Source: Vibrio hyugaensis (lineage in GTDB: Bacteria; Pseudomonadota; Gammaproteobacteria; Enterobacterales; Vibrionaceae). From it: DNA of 64,000 bases. Position 1 is the stretch's first letter. The number at the start of each line of letters is the position of its first letter. Made by a program: the position numbers and the translations under genes. The notes beneath the pieces are model-generated. The model did no database searches. It was not told the DNA's origin and saw nothing but the letters and a program-made list of their open reading frames with translations. The stretch covers positions 1,426,001 through 1,490,000 of the forward strand of contig NZ_CP025794.1 of assembly GCF_002906655.1 (NCBI RefSeq), in the 5' to 3' direction. Shown here piece after piece: positions 39,244 through 48,959 of the stretch.

Positions 39244-40620
39244 ATGATTACCCATATAAGCCCCGCAGGTAGCATGGATTTGCTATCCCAACTGGAAGTT
39301 GAACGTCTTAAGAAAACCGCATCGAGTGAGTTATACCAACTCTATCGTAACTGCACGCTCGCGGTCCTCAACTCCGGCAGCCACACCGATAACTCAAAAG
39401 AGCTATTAGACAAATACCTTTCATTCGATGTGAACGTGGTTAGACGTGAGCGCGGCATCAAGCTTGAATTAGCGAATCCGCCTGAGCATGCATTTGTCGA
39501 TGGCGAAATCATTAAAGGTATTCAAGAGCATCTATTCTCTGTTCTACGTGACATCGTGTACGTGAACATGCACTTGGCGGACAACCAACGCCTTAATCTC
39601 ACCAATGCTACGCACATTACCAACCTTGTATTTGGCATTCTGCGCAATGCGGGCGCCCTAACTCCGGGCATCGAGCCAAATCTTGTCGTGTGTTGGGGTG
39701 GCCACTCAATCAATGCAACCGAATACCAATACACTCGCGAAGTAGGTAACGAGCTTGGACTTCGTGAGCTGAACATCTGTACAGGCTGTGGCCCTGGTGC
39801 AATGGAAGGACCAATGAAAGGGGCAGCGATTGGTCACGCCAAACAGCGTTACACTGAGCAGCGCTACCTTGGTTTGACAGAGCCTTCAATCATTGCTGCA
39901 GAGCCACCAAACCCTATCGTGAATGAACTGGTGATCATGCCAGACATCGAGAAGCGTCTCGAAGCCTTTGTACGTATGGCGCACGGCATAGTGATCTTCC
40001 CTGGTGGTCCGGGTACGGCAGAAGAGTTGCTGTACATCTTGGGCATCATGATGCACCCAGATAACGCCGACCAACCAATGCCAATCGTGCTAACGGGTCC
40101 AAAAGAAAGCGAAGCTTACTTCCGCTCAATCGATGCTTTCATTGCAGATACGCTGGGTGAAGAAGGCCAGAAACACTATCAAATCGTTATTGACGATCCG
40201 GCCGAAGTCGCTCGTATTATGAAGCGTTCGATGGAAGATGTTCGTCAACACCGCAAAGAAAAAGGCGATGCCTACAGCTTTAACTGGTCAATGAAGATCG
40301 AACCAGAATTCCAATTGCCTTTTGAGCCAACTCACGATGCGATGGCAAGCCTAGATTTGCACTTGAACCAACAACCACAGGTACTGGCTGCGAGCTTGCG
40401 TCAGGCTTTCTCTGGCATTGTTGCGGGTAACGTAAAAGCAGAAGGCATTCAAGAAATCGAACGTCATGGTCCATTTACCATCAACGGCGATCCCGTGCTA
40501 ATGAAGAAGCTGGATAAGTTACTGAAAGACTTTGTTGAACAACACCGCATGAAACTACCAGGCGGAACGGCCTATGAACCATGTTACCGAATTGCCCATC
40601 AGGAAAATGGTGGTCGATAG
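39244..40620 (+). CDS. ppnN: Nucleotide 5'-monophosphate nucleosidase PpnN
   Basis: LOG-family enzyme that cleaves purine nucleoside monophosphates to base and ribose-5-phosphate; E. coli PpnN (YgdH) is stimulated by (p)ppGpp. The LOG motif [15 protein letters not shown] and [21 protein letters not shown] are clear, with the family N- and C-terminal extensions. 458 aa. GGAGG precedes the ATG by six bases. xni follows after a terminator; the same neighbours occur in E. coli. Confidence 0.95.
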   Translation: MITHISPAGSMDLLSQLEVERLKKTASSELYQLYRNCTLAVLNSGSHTDNSKELLDKYLSFDVNVVRRERGIKLELANPPEHAFVDGEIIKGIQEHLFSVLRDIVYVNMHLADNQRLNLTNATHITNLVFGILRNAGALTPGIEPNLVVCWGGHSINATEYQYTREVGNELGLRELNICTGCGPGAMEGPMKGAAIGHAKQRYTEQRYLGLTEPSIIAAEPPNPIVNELVIMPDIEKRLEAFVRMAHGIVIFPGGPGTAEELLYILGIMMHPDNADQPMPIVLTGPKESEAYFRSIDAFIADTLGEEGQKHYQIVIDDPAEVARIMKRSMEDVRQHRKEKGDAYSFNWSMKIEPEFQLPFEPTHDAMASLDLHLNQQPQVLAASLRQAFSGIVAGNVKAEGIQEIERHGPFTINGDPVLMKKLDKLLKDFVEQHRMKLPGGTAYEPCYRIAHQENGGR

Positions 40621-40642
40621 ATAACTCAGCTTTGGTTACACT

Positions 40643-40667
40643 AGGGGCATTACGCCCCTTTTTTATT
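40643..40667 (+). terminator. Terminator of ppnN
   Basis: Stem AGGGGC / GCCCCT, loop ATTAC, then TTTTTT. Lies 22 nt after the ppnN stop and only 12 nt before the xni start, so xni may be expressed partly by read-through. Confidence 0.85.
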
Positions 40668-40678
40668 GCTAAGTCATT

Positions 40679-41461
40679 ATGTCTATTCATCTTGTTATTA
40701 TTGATGCCCTAAACCTGATTCGTCGCGTGCACTCTGCACAACCCGATCCGACCGACATAGCAAGAACCATCACGACGACAGGACGAACGCTAACTCGCAT
40801 CCTTTCTGAAGCTCAACCTACGCACATCATCGCGGTGTTTGATCATCATGAGCAAGATAGAGGCTGGCGCGCTGAAATTCTTCCGAACTACAAGCAAAAT
40901 CGTAAGCCTATGCCAGAGCCGCTAATGCAGGGATTGGATGCCATCCAACAAGCTTGGTGGGAAGAAGGCATTGATTCACTATTGTCTGAAGGCGATGAGG
41001 CCGATGATTTAGTCGCAACACTGGCAACTAAAGTGGCGAGCCACGGCGAAAAGGTCACGATTGTCTCTACCGACAAAGGCTACTGCCAACTGCTCTCCCC
41101 GACTCTTCAGATCCGAGATTACTTCCAACACCGTTGGCTAGATGAACCGTTTATCGAAAAAGAGTTTGGCGTAAAACCATCTCAGCTTGCGGATTATTGG
41201 GGTTTGACAGGAATCAGCTCAAGCCAAGTTCCGGGCATTCCGGGTGTTGGCCCTAAAGCAGCCAAAGAGATCTTAACTCAATTCGAAGACATTGAAGCCG
41301 CTTACGCTAGCGAAGAACTGGTACCGAAATATCGTAAGAAGTTTGATGAACATATTGAGTCGGCACGCTTATGTAAACGCGTCGCAGCACTTAAATGCGA
41401 TATTGAACTAGGTTTCAACCTACAAGACATTCGCTTTACCGGACCAAACAAAGCGGAATAG
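40679..41461 (+). CDS. xni: Flap endonuclease Xni
   Basis: 5'-3' exonuclease-domain protein (ExoIX, YgdG) related to the 5' nuclease of Pol I. Acidic cluster DEADDLVATLA and the helix-hairpin-helix VPGIPGVGPKAAKEIL are present; N-terminal LVIIDALNLIRRVH is typical. Xni homologues lack some metal ligands of the Pol I domain, giving a one-metal site. 260 aa. Confidence 0.93.
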   Translation: MSIHLVIIDALNLIRRVHSAQPDPTDIARTITTTGRTLTRILSEAQPTHIIAVFDHHEQDRGWRAEILPNYKQNRKPMPEPLMQGLDAIQQAWWEEGIDSLLSEGDEADDLVATLATKVASHGEKVTIVSTDKGYCQLLSPTLQIRDYFQHRWLDEPFIEKEFGVKPSQLADYWGLTGISSSQVPGIPGVGPKAAKEILTQFEDIEAAYASEELVPKYRKKFDEHIESARLCKRVAALKCDIELGFNLQDIRFTGPNKAE

Positions 41462-41479
41462 CAATCGACTTCAAACACT

Positions 41480-41508
41480 AAAAAAGCGCCTATTGCAGGC
41501 GCTTTTTT
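41480..41508. terminator. Bidirectional terminator between xni and rlmM
   Basis: Stem AAAAAAGCGCC / GGCGCTTTTTT with a 7-nt loop; A- and T-runs make it work for both convergent genes. Confidence 0.9.
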
Positions 41509-41539
41509 GCTTCTACTCTATCGCATATCAACGCGTAGA

Positions 41540-42631
41540 TTAATGCGGAGAAATGTTCGATAGGCACTGAATGTGAATCGTGATTTCTTCACGGTCGTGG
41601 TACAGGTGCTTAGCTTGCAGCTTGAACTTCACCTTGTTCTCAATCAGGAACATTTTTAGGTTTTCCAGATCTTGCAGTACTTCGTCGTAGCGACCTTTCA
41701 TTGGCAGTTTCAGGTTGAAGATGGCTTCTTTTGCCCAACCTTTCAGTAACCACTGTCCCATCAAGTGAGCAACGCGTGCTGGCTTCTCAATCATGTCACA
41801 TACAATCCAAGTCACGTTCTTGCGGTCTGGTTCAAACTTAAAGCCATCCACCATGTGGTGCTTAATTTGTCCCGTTTCCATTAGACTGTCTGCCATCATG
41901 CCGTTATCGACACAGTGAACGAACATCGAACGCTTCACCAATTGGTAAGTCCAACCGCCTGGACACGCACCGAGATCTACGCCCCACATGCCTGGTGCTA
42001 AACGCTCATCCCACTCTTCGCGAGGAATAAACACGTGGAACGCTTCTTCTAGCTTCAAAGTAGAACGGCTTGGCGCATCTGCAGGGAACTTCAAACGAGG
42101 AATGCCCATGAAGAACTGAGAGTTGTTACCTGGGTAAGAGTAACCTACGTAACAATGACCAGGAGCCACAAAGCAAATATGCAACACAGGCTTCTTCGCA
42201 TTGTCTTTGTTCCACATCAGACCTTTACCACGCATCGCTTGACGCATTGGTACCGTGAACTTACGGCAGAACTTCAATAGCTCTTTCGCTTCGTTGGTGT
42301 CTGGGGTTTCAATACGTAGATCACCACAACGTGGGAATTCTTCCATTTCAGACAGTTCAGCAAGAATTGGACTGATACGGTCTTCGCTTGGCAGAGCTTC
42401 AAATTCAGCAGCAACGGCAAACATTTGGCGAGCAAAAATCAATGCGCTGAAATCTAGACCTTTCGCTAGCTTATCTGCGTCTCCATCTTGGTAACACTCG
42501 AAGACAACATAACCTGAATTTTTCTTCACACGAGGGAAGCCATACACTTCAAGTTTTGTTGCTTTGTCCTGAATTTCACCAGCACACTCTTTCTCAAAGC
42601 CAGAACGGCAATAGAGCATTAGTTGTTTCAC
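41540..42631 (-). CDS. rlmM: 23S rRNA 2'-O-ribose C2498 methyltransferase RlmM
   Basis: SAM-dependent methyltransferase with an N-terminal THUMP-like domain. The SAM site is [16 protein letters not shown]; catalytic-region Lys and Asp blocks ([23 protein letters not shown]) are present. 363 aa. Its start overlaps the ygdD stop by 4 nt; gcvA-...-ygdD-rlmM is also the E. coli order. Confidence 0.96.
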   Translation of the reverse strand: MKQLMLYCRSGFEKECAGEIQDKATKLEVYGFPRVKKNSGYVVFECYQDGDADKLAKGLDFSALIFARQMFAVAAEFEALPSEDRISPILAELSEMEEFPRCGDLRIETPDTNEAKELLKFCRKFTVPMRQAMRGKGLMWNKDNAKKPVLHICFVAPGHCYVGYSYPGNNSQFFMGIPRLKFPADAPSRSTLKLEEAFHVFIPREEWDERLAPGMWGVDLGACPGGWTYQLVKRSMFVHCVDNGMMADSLMETGQIKHHMVDGFKFEPDRKNVTWIVCDMIEKPARVAHLMGQWLLKGWAKEAIFNLKLPMKGRYDEVLQDLENLKMFLIENKVKFKLQAKHLYHDREEITIHIQCLSNISPH

Positions 42632-43026
42632 TTGGAGACCTCTTTGATATTAAACGCAGCAAAAAAGAACAAACACCAACCGATCATGAACAAGAATCCT
42701 CCCATCGGGGTGATTGGTCCAAACCACTTGATACCTGTCAGCGCCAGCGCGTAAAGACTGCCGCTAAAACAAAAGATGCCGATGATAAAGCAAATCGCCG
42801 CGATGAAAAAATACTTTTGTGCTTTTTGTCCCAAATTTAGTACGAGCAAAATGGCACAAAGCGCGATAGCCAAAGTATGGATGAATTGGTACAAAACACC
42901 GGTCTCAAACACACCGAGTAAATAAGGCGAGAGCGTTGCTTTTAAACCATGAGCAGCAAACGCTCCTAGCGCAACAGAAGTTAAACCAGAAAGTCCTGTA
43001 AAAGAAAGTAACCACTTACTTTTCAT
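42628..43026 (-). CDS. ygdD: DUF423 membrane protein YgdD
   Basis: 132-aa membrane protein with four hydrophobic segments and the family motif [10 protein letters not shown] near the N-terminus; function unknown. It overlaps rlmM by 4 nt and the upstream hydrolase by 11 nt, so its translation is probably coupled to both. Confidence 0.92.
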   Translation of the reverse strand: MKSKWLLSFTGLSGLTSVALGAFAAHGLKATLSPYLLGVFETGVLYQFIHTLAIALCAILLVLNLGQKAQKYFFIAAICFIIGIFCFSGSLYALALTGIKWFGPITPMGGFLFMIGWCLFFFAAFNIKEVSK

Positions 43027-43639
43027 TGGATACCTCTTTAATAAATGTCGTTAATTGCTCTACCGTCAAGGCAATATTGCCTTCTTCCGTAAAGCCGGAA
43101 CGTTTACGAGGCTTGAAGCCATGGTCGCCATCGGGCAAGAAACTCACCGTTACTTGGTCAGAAAGAGCAAAGCCATCGAATTCTTCTCGCTTGCCAAAGG
43201 TATCTCGCTCCCCTTGTAAAATAAGCGTCGGCTTATTGATCGTCGCGAGATGCTCACCTTTGTACTTTTCAGGTTTGCCTGGCGGATGGAACGGAAAGCC
43301 CAGACACGCAACGCCTGCTACTAGGTTATTGTCTGCAAGCAGGCTCGACATACGGCCACCCATCGATTTACCACCAATGACAATAGGCTGTGAGGTAAAG
43401 TGAGTGATCACTTCTTCATATGCTTCCAGTAACTTTGGCGCACGATCTGGCGGACGTTTTTTACCATCTTCTGCTCGCTTAACCATATAAGGGAAATTAA
43501 AACGCACCACACGAATACCTTGCTCAACTAATCCTTTGGCTACGGCAATCATGAAGTCATGCTCCATACCGGCACCTGCGCCGTGAGCAAAAATAAACAG
43601 TGGTCCGTTCTCAGGCCCTTCAGCTATCCAATGGCTCAT
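43016..43639 (-). CDS. Alpha/beta hydrolase (KANL3/Tex30-like family)
   Basis: 207-aa single-domain alpha/beta hydrolase. The nucleophile elbow is GGKSMGGRM, the N-terminal loop FIFAHGAGAGMEHDFM supplies the oxyanion region, and Asp/His are in LQGERDTFGK and DGDHGFKPRK. No signal peptide. Substrate unknown. It lies between gcvA (20-nt overlap) and ygdD (11-nt overlap); in E. coli ygdD follows gcvA directly, so this gene is an addition to that run. Confidence 0.85.
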   Translation of the reverse strand: MSHWIAEGPENGPLFIFAHGAGAGMEHDFMIAVAKGLVEQGIRVVRFNFPYMVKRAEDGKKRPPDRAPKLLEAYEEVITHFTSQPIVIGGKSMGGRMSSLLADNNLVAGVACLGFPFHPPGKPEKYKGEHLATINKPTLILQGERDTFGKREEFDGFALSDQVTVSFLPDGDHGFKPRKRSGFTEEGNIALTVEQLTTFIKEVSNEK

Positions 43640-44540
43640 CTAGTACTTCCTCTTGTTCTTTTCGTGCGGTCGCCAACATCCAATCCCTGAACGTCGCGAT
43701 ACGTCCCATATCCGCTTGTTGTTCGTGACACACCACGTAGAAGGCATTCTTAGAAACCAGCACCTCATCAAATGGTGCAATCAAGCGTCCCGCTTCCATT
43801 TCAGGTTTAGCGAGTACGTTGTTTCCTAGTGCAACACCTTGCCCATGCGCCGCCGCCTGCAACACCATGGTTGAGTGGCTGAAGATTGGACCATGGTTTA
43901 CGTTGATACCTTCGATATTTTGTTGGCGAGCAAACTGCTTCCAATCTTTACGAGAAGTATCGTGTAACAAGGTGTGTAATTTAAGGTCACTTAGAGATTC
44001 TAATGGTTTGTTACCTAAAAGTAACGATGGTGAACAAAGTGGGATCAAAAACTCTTGGTAGAGTTTATCGGCACGCAAACCAGGCCAATTTCCACGACCA
44101 TAATAGATAGCTACATCAACATCATCAGTCAGTGAACCTTCATCCATATCCACCGCTTTAATGCGCACATCAATGTCTGGTTCTTGCGCGTTAAAATCGG
44201 CTAAACGAGGCACTAGCCATTGGATGGCAAAACTCGGTGGCAAACTGATGGTTAACGCACCTTTTTCACTACGTTCCAATACCTTATCGGTCGCTTCAGC
44301 AATGGAAGTGAAGATATCTTTAATGTCTAAAAAGTAACTTTGCCCTTCTTCCGTCAGTAATAACGAACGATTACGACGACGGAAAAGTTTCAGCGATAAG
44401 AACTCTTCTAACGCTTTAATTTGATGACTCACTGCAGCTTGAGTAACAAACAACTCTTCAGCAGCACGGGTAAAACTAAGATGGCGAGCAGCCGCTTCAA
44501 AAACGCGAAGCGAATTTAACGGAGGCAATCTGCGAGACAT
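43620..44540 (-). CDS. gcvA: Glycine cleavage system transcriptional regulator GcvA
   Basis: LysR-type regulator of the glycine cleavage genes and of GcvB. The N-terminal winged HTH (RVFEAAARHLSFTRAAEELFVTQAAVSHQIKALE region, residues ~12-45) and effector domain are complete; 306 aa. Divergently oriented to the GcvB RNA gene, as in enterics. Its 3' end overlaps the hydrolase gene by 20 nt. Confidence 0.94.
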   Translation of the reverse strand: MSRRLPPLNSLRVFEAAARHLSFTRAAEELFVTQAAVSHQIKALEEFLSLKLFRRRNRSLLLTEEGQSYFLDIKDIFTSIAEATDKVLERSEKGALTISLPPSFAIQWLVPRLADFNAQEPDIDVRIKAVDMDEGSLTDDVDVAIYYGRGNWPGLRADKLYQEFLIPLCSPSLLLGNKPLESLSDLKLHTLLHDTSRKDWKQFARQQNIEGINVNHGPIFSHSTMVLQAAAHGQGVALGNNVLAKPEMEAGRLIAPFDEVLVSKNAFYVVCHEQQADMGRIATFRDWMLATARKEQEEVLDEPLDS

Positions 44541-44553
44541 TATGGGACCTCAA

Positions 44554-44565
44554 GTAGGATTAGTT
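44554..44565. promoter_or_regulatory. Possible GcvA recognition core in the gcvA-gcvB gap
   Basis: The plus strand reads GGATTAG, i.e. CTAAT on the minus strand (44559-44563), the core pentamer reported for GcvA sites. Such a short match can occur by chance; its position between gcvA and gcvB is the only support. Confidence 0.3.
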
Positions 44566-44595
44566 TTTTTAATCTGAAACATTATAAAATGTCCG

Positions 44596-44624
44596 TTGCC
44601 GAACAGCCAGATAAATTCTATATT
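44596..44624 (+). promoter_or_regulatory. Predicted gcvB promoter
   Basis: TTGCCG (44596-44601) and TATATT (44619-44624) separated by exactly 17 bp, placing the RNA start near 44631. Confidence 0.65.
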
Positions 44625-44630
44625 TCATCC

Positions 44631-44839
44631 CGCAACACGAGCCTGAACGGCTTGATTCTATTTGTGAATCAATTGGCTTCGTTGTTGCGATGTTGTGTTT
44701 GCAAACTCGTATTTCGAGTTCGGTAGAATTCTACCATGATGTTTTGTCCACACTCCCTGTGACAAAACATATACTTCCTGTATTTATTTTGACCTGTCTG
44801 TCAAATTTCTTGCACCGCCTAATTAGGCGGTGTTTTTTT
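44631..44839 (+). ncRNA. gcvB: GcvB small regulatory RNA
   Basis: Hfq-dependent sRNA that represses many amino-acid and peptide transporter mRNAs. Recognised by close match to enteric GcvB: the G/U-rich R1 seed (GTTGTTGCGATGTTGTGTTT, 44681-44700), the R2-like ACTTCCTGTA (44773-44782) and CCTGTCTGTC (44793-44802), and the terminator stem CACCGCCT / AGGCGGTG with an AATT loop and seven T. Further hairpins: 44654-44670, 44704-44720, 44722-44735 and 44742-44767. Length about 209 nt (E. coli ~205). Divergent from gcvA, as expected. The 5' end is inferred from the promoter. Confidence 0.93.
44813..44839 (+). terminator. Terminator of gcvB
   Basis: 8-bp stem CACCGCCT / AGGCGGTG, AATT loop, T7. It is also the Hfq-binding 3' end of the sRNA. 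Confidence 0.93.
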
Positions 44840-45000
44840 ATCTAAACCATCCACATTTCTTCTTTTAAAAAAAATTGGCATCAACGTCACTTTTCATCCT
44901 CATTTCGGATTATCTATCGTTATATCAATACAAATTTCGAAACGTGTGATTTAACGCAATACTACCACTTTAATACACTCCATTTTGCGCGCGCTAAAAC

Positions 45001-45037
45001 GAAAAAAGCGCAAACTGATTTCTCAATTTGCGCTTTT
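45001..45037 (-). terminator. Terminator of thiI
   Basis: Stem of about 15 bp (AAAAGCGCAAA / TTTGCGCTTTT extended inward by TTGA/TCAG-type pairs) with a TTTC-type loop; minus strand continues TTCG. The stretch 44840-45000 between it and gcvB is AT-rich with no gene that I can see. Confidence 0.82.
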
Positions 45038-45061
45038 GTGATCTTCTGTTTTACAACGATT

Positions 45062-46510
45062 CTATGGCCGGTAAACCTTCACGTTGTTGAAACCTTGCTC
45101 CTGCAAGTACAATGCCTGTAGACGGCTCATCACACCACGGTCACAATACAGAAGGTAAGTCTTAGATTGGTCTAAGTCTCCGAACTGAGTACCCAGCTTG
45201 TAGAATGGGATGTGCTTAACGTCCACACCATCGATTTCTAATGGGTTATCGTCTTCCTCTTCAGGGCTACGAATATCCAAAACGATAGCGTGCTCTTCTA
45301 CAGCTTGAACCTGCTCTACTTCTGGTGCTGCTTGCTCAGACTCTTTTGCGATATCACGAATGTCCATCACGCGAGCTTCTTGCACAACTTGCTCAAGAAT
45401 CGCAAAGTCAAACTTCTCTTCTTCCGCGTTCAGTCTGCCTTTTACCGCTTTCACTGTTGGCTTCTTAGAGATAACACCACAGTACTCAGGCATCGTCTTA
45501 GCGAAGTCTTCAGTACCGATGTCACGCGCTAGGTTGATGATGTCTTCTTTATCCCAGTTGATAAGCGGACGAAGAATCAGGGTGTCAGTGACATTATCGA
45601 TATGACGCAGGTTAGTCAGTGTTTGGCTTGATACTTGGCCTAGAGCTTCACCCGTAACCAATGCTTCGATCTTGAACTTCTCTGCCACCATACCAGCGGC
45701 ACGCATGAACATGCGCTTCAAGATCACGCCCATTTGGCCGTCGTCGACTTTTTCTAGGATTTCAGCAACTACTGGTTCGAAATCAACAGAGATGAAGCGA
45801 ACTTTTGCAGAAGAACCGTACTTGTTCCATAGGTAATGAGAAACCTGCTTAACGCCGATTTCGTGTGCTGGACCACCTAGGTTAAAGAAACAGTAGTGAA
45901 CTTTTGAACCACGCTTGATGTGCAGGTAACTTGAAACACCAGAGTCGAAACCACCAGAGATCAGGCTTAGTACGTCTTCTTGTGTACCTAGAGGGAAGCC
46001 GCCTAGGCCTTTGTGACGAGCCAACACTTGGTTTAGCTTGTCATTGGTTACTTCAACGTTAATCGTTACGTCTGGCTTGCTTAGCTTAACACGAGCACTT
46101 TCTACCGCTTGGTTAAGACCGCCACCTACGTAACGCTCTAGTTCAATAGAAGTAAAATCATGTTTACCACGGCGTTTAGCACGCACAACGAAAGTCTTAC
46201 CTTCGATCAGTGAACCGCTTAACTCCAACACTTGCTCGTAAATATCGTGCAAGTCTTTGAACTCAGTTTGCTTCACCTCAAGAACGTGGTGGATACCAGG
46301 GGTATGAGTCAGGACTTCTAAAACTTCAGCGTGAAACTCGTCACTCTCAGAGGTCACTTCAATGTGATCACGACGGTTGAATACCGCGACAGATTCCGTA
46401 CGGCTCTTAACGATGTTACGAATGTTGCACTCTAAAATCTTTGTGAAGCGCTTACGCACAGATTCACTTTTTACAAAAATTTCTGGATGGGGCTTTACAA
46501 TAAATTTCAT
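45062..46510 (-). CDS. thiI: tRNA sulfurtransferase ThiI
   Basis: Makes 4-thiouridine at tRNA position 8 and supplies sulfur for the thiamine thiazole. Order: NFLD and THUMP domains (1-165), PP-loop pyrophosphatase with [10 protein letters not shown] (~residue 185), and a C-terminal rhodanese domain with the persulfide Cys456 in [11 protein letters not shown]; Cys344 in EYCGVIS is also present. 482 aa equals E. coli. The C-terminal linker before the rhodanese is Glu/Val-rich. Transcribed alone, closed by its own terminator. Confidence 0.96.
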   Translation of the reverse strand: MKFIVKPHPEIFVKSESVRKRFTKILECNIRNIVKSRTESVAVFNRRDHIEVTSESDEFHAEVLEVLTHTPGIHHVLEVKQTEFKDLHDIYEQVLELSGSLIEGKTFVVRAKRRGKHDFTSIELERYVGGGLNQAVESARVKLSKPDVTINVEVTNDKLNQVLARHKGLGGFPLGTQEDVLSLISGGFDSGVSSYLHIKRGSKVHYCFFNLGGPAHEIGVKQVSHYLWNKYGSSAKVRFISVDFEPVVAEILEKVDDGQMGVILKRMFMRAAGMVAEKFKIEALVTGEALGQVSSQTLTNLRHIDNVTDTLILRPLINWDKEDIINLARDIGTEDFAKTMPEYCGVISKKPTVKAVKGRLNAEEEKFDFAILEQVVQEARVMDIRDIAKESEQAAPEVEQVQAVEEHAIVLDIRSPEEEDDNPLEIDGVDVKHIPFYKLGTQFGDLDQSKTYLLYCDRGVMSRLQALYLQEQGFNNVKVYRP

Positions 46511-46659
46511 AGTCTAGTTCGCAGGTTAGTTTCGCAATCAACAATGAGTGATACTCCGCACTAGGTGTTCATACGTAAAAATATCGCGCATGTCACACTC
46601 AAACTTTTGAGCTCACTTTTAAAGGCGCAAGATTATACACCCAAGCGAAATGGAATGAC

Positions 46660-46686
46660 AAAAAAAGCGAGCTTGACGCTCGCTTT
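46660..46686 (-). terminator. Terminator of pomAB
   Basis: Stem AAAGCGAGC / GCTCGCTTT, 5-nt loop, then TTTT on the minus strand; 22 nt after the pomB stop. Confidence 0.88.
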
Positions 46687-46707
46687 AGTATAAGAATAAA
46701 TACTCGG

Positions 46708-47652
46708 TTATTGAATTACCGGCACTTCTTCGCTGTAGAGTGGTTCACCTTGCATGATGCTGATTTCGACGCGGCGGTTAAGCGCTCGGTTCGCATCCGA
46801 ATCATTTGGTGCCAATGGCTCAGTATCCGCCATACCACGCACGCGTAAGCGTTGATGCGAGAAGCCTCGTACTTTCTCCATTTCTTGGGCAACCGATACC
46901 GCTCGTTGCGACGACAGGTCCCAATTGGAGCGATACAGCTCAGAATCCAACGGTTGGTTATCCGTATGGCCAGAAACTCGTACGATGCCCGGTACATCTT
47001 TCACCAATTCCGCAATCTGACGCACCAGCGGTCTAAACTTCGGCTGGAGGAACGCAGAGCCTTCAGGGAATGCCCCTTTCTCTCGCATTCGAATCACGAT
47101 CTGTTGGCCAAGGTTTTCGACCTCTATTGCCCCTTGCTCAATCTCACGCTCCAACGCTTTCTTGATACTTTCCATCAAGGTATCCATCTCTTGCGAGGTT
47201 TGCTCAGACTGCTGTTGTTGCATGTCTGATTCCGCCGATTGGTTATTTTGCGTTGACGTTTCTGGTGATTGACCACCAGTTAACTTCCCTTGGTCACGCT
47301 TAGTGCCACCAGCTCGGTCAGATTCCCCTTCATGAAACTCCAACGTCTGCTGAGTGATGTCCATGGTTTGTTGCATGATGACATCAATCGGTGTTGGCTC
47401 TGGGCGACCTGGTCTGAACTCTTGCGCAATAATGCTGGTACCTTTAGGTATGTCCTTAACCTCAAGTTGGTTCTGAACACCAAAAGCAAATTTCATAGAG
47501 CCAGCGATCTGTTTGAACTTCAGTACGTCCATTTCCGAGAACGAAAGCAACAATACGAAGAAACACATCAACAAGGACATCAAGTCAGCGAACGTCCCCA
47601 TCCATTGGGGGAGGCCGGGTGGCGGACAATCACATTTGTTATCTTCATCCAT
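46708..47652 (-). CDS. pomB: Flagellar motor stator protein PomB
   Basis: Ion-channel and peptidoglycan-anchoring stator subunit of the sodium-driven polar flagellum. One membrane helix near the N-terminus (GTFADLMSLLMCFFVLLLSF) carries the essential ion-binding Asp (residue 23; Asp24 in V. alginolyticus, one residue longer at the N-terminus). A plug/linker region and a Gln/Ser/Thr-rich stretch (~115-155) lead to an OmpA-like domain with VRVSGHTDNQPLDSELYRSN. 314 aa. Starts 15 nt after pomA. Confidence 0.96.
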   Translation of the reverse strand: MDEDNKCDCPPPGLPQWMGTFADLMSLLMCFFVLLLSFSEMDVLKFKQIAGSMKFAFGVQNQLEVKDIPKGTSIIAQEFRPGRPEPTPIDVIMQQTMDITQQTLEFHEGESDRAGGTKRDQGKLTGGQSPETSTQNNQSAESDMQQQQSEQTSQEMDTLMESIKKALEREIEQGAIEVENLGQQIVIRMREKGAFPEGSAFLQPKFRPLVRQIAELVKDVPGIVRVSGHTDNQPLDSELYRSNWDLSSQRAVSVAQEMEKVRGFSHQRLRVRGMADTEPLAPNDSDANRALNRRVEISIMQGEPLYSEEVPVIQ

Positions 47653-47667
47653 TAGATGGCCTCCAGA

Positions 47668-48429
47668 TTACTCGTCAATCTCAAGGACGCGTTTGCCCTC
47701 GTTGAGGTAGTTCTTCAGATAGCTATCGATAACACGTGGGTTCTGACCATCTTGAATTGCGAGTACACCGTCCATAATCAAACGACGGTTGAGTGTTTCT
47801 TGATCGCGGCGTAGTGAAAGCTTGTCCGCAATTGGGAAAAACACCATGTTAGAAAGAATTGCACCGTAAAGAGTGGTTAAAAGTGCAACGGCCATCGCAG
47901 GACCGATCGCTTTTGGATCATCCATATTTGAAAGCATGGCAACCAAACCAACCAAGGTACCGATCATACCCATTGCCGGAGCAACATCACCGAATGCTCG
48001 AAAAACGCCCGTGCCTTGCGAGTGGCGCTCATCGGTCAGTGCAATGTCTTTTTGCAAAGCAGCACGCACCACATCCGCATCATGCCCATCCACCAGTAAG
48101 TCGATGCCCTTTTGCATGAAGCTATTATTAATCTCCATCTCTTCCAATGCTAGGAAGCCACCTTTACGTGCTGCGTCTGCCATTTCTACGATCTTAGCAA
48201 TCAGATCTTCTGGCTCGTCCGATTTGAACATGAACGCTTTGCCCGCAATTTTGGTCGCGCCGAAGAATTGCCCCATGGTGAACTTCATCAATACTACAAA
48301 CGTTGAACCACCAACGACGATTAGGATTGAGGTGACGTCTACGAACATGCCAATGCTGCCACCAAGCACCATCGCCATAATGACGAATGCAAAACCACCA
48401 ATCAAACCTATTAGGGTTGCTAAATCCAC
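47668..48429 (-). CDS. pomA: Flagellar motor stator protein PomA
   Basis: Four-helix stator subunit of the sodium channel. Near-identical to the V. alginolyticus protein as I recall it: MDLATLIGLIGGFAFVIMAM, the large cytosolic loop with charged residues that touch FliG (ALTDERHSQGTG, residues ~85-145), and the PAMGMIGTLVGLVAML and AVALLTTLYGAILSNM helices. 253 aa. First gene of pomAB; a 265-nt gap separates it from divergent xseB. Confidence 0.97.
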   Translation of the reverse strand: MDLATLIGLIGGFAFVIMAMVLGGSIGMFVDVTSILIVVGGSTFVVLMKFTMGQFFGATKIAGKAFMFKSDEPEDLIAKIVEMADAARKGGFLALEEMEINNSFMQKGIDLLVDGHDADVVRAALQKDIALTDERHSQGTGVFRAFGDVAPAMGMIGTLVGLVAMLSNMDDPKAIGPAMAVALLTTLYGAILSNMVFFPIADKLSLRRDQETLNRRLIMDGVLAIQDGQNPRVIDSYLKNYLNEGKRVLEIDE

Positions 48430-48694
48430 AAAGCACTCCTCACGCTATACTCAAACATTGCCCAGTCAGGCGAATTATTACTTGTATCGACAACTAGAGC
48501 AGAATTTTTAGAAAAATCTTGGTTAATACATCACAAAAAGATCGTTAATACCTTAACTTATTAATGGTCTTCGTCTCATCAGACCCGTTGAACGCTAAAT
48601 TTGTGACAATTATATAAGGTTAAATTTGACCAAGTTACTAGGCTAAGGTAACTTGCGTGCATTCTATTAGAGGCTTGATTAAGGCAGATAAAAG

Positions 48695-48937
48695 ATGGCG
48701 GTTAAGAAACCAGAAAACATGACCTTTGAAGCAACCATCGATGAGCTAGACAGCTTGGTTGATCAACTAGAGAACGGTGACCTTGCTCTAGATGATGCTC
48801 TACGTAAATTTGAACGTGGCATTGCACTCGCTCGTGCTGGTCAAACGAAACTGAGCGACGCCGAACATCGCGTTAGCATTCTTCTAAGCGAAGATGATGA
48901 AGCACCACTGAGTGACTTCAACCCTGAGTCAGAATAA
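48695..48937 (+). CDS. xseB: Exodeoxyribonuclease VII small subunit
   Basis: 80-aa helical subunit that joins XseA; core reads MTFEATIDELDSLVDQLENGDLALDDAL-type sequence, then ALARAGQTKLSDAEHRV. The acidic C-terminus is polar. First gene of xseB-ispA-dxs, the conserved isoprenoid run; the large subunit gene xseA is not in the window. Confidence 0.94.
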   Translation: MAVKKPENMTFEATIDELDSLVDQLENGDLALDDALRKFERGIALARAGQTKLSDAEHRVSILLSEDDEAPLSDFNPESE

Positions 48938-48959
48938 TAAATCAGTAGTGAGCAATGTG

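Noticed and set aside
47873..48511. 212-codon plus-strand frame opposite pomA
   Set aside because: Covers the highly conserved pomA in antisense; Ser/Pro/Thr-rich shadow translation with no recognisable family.
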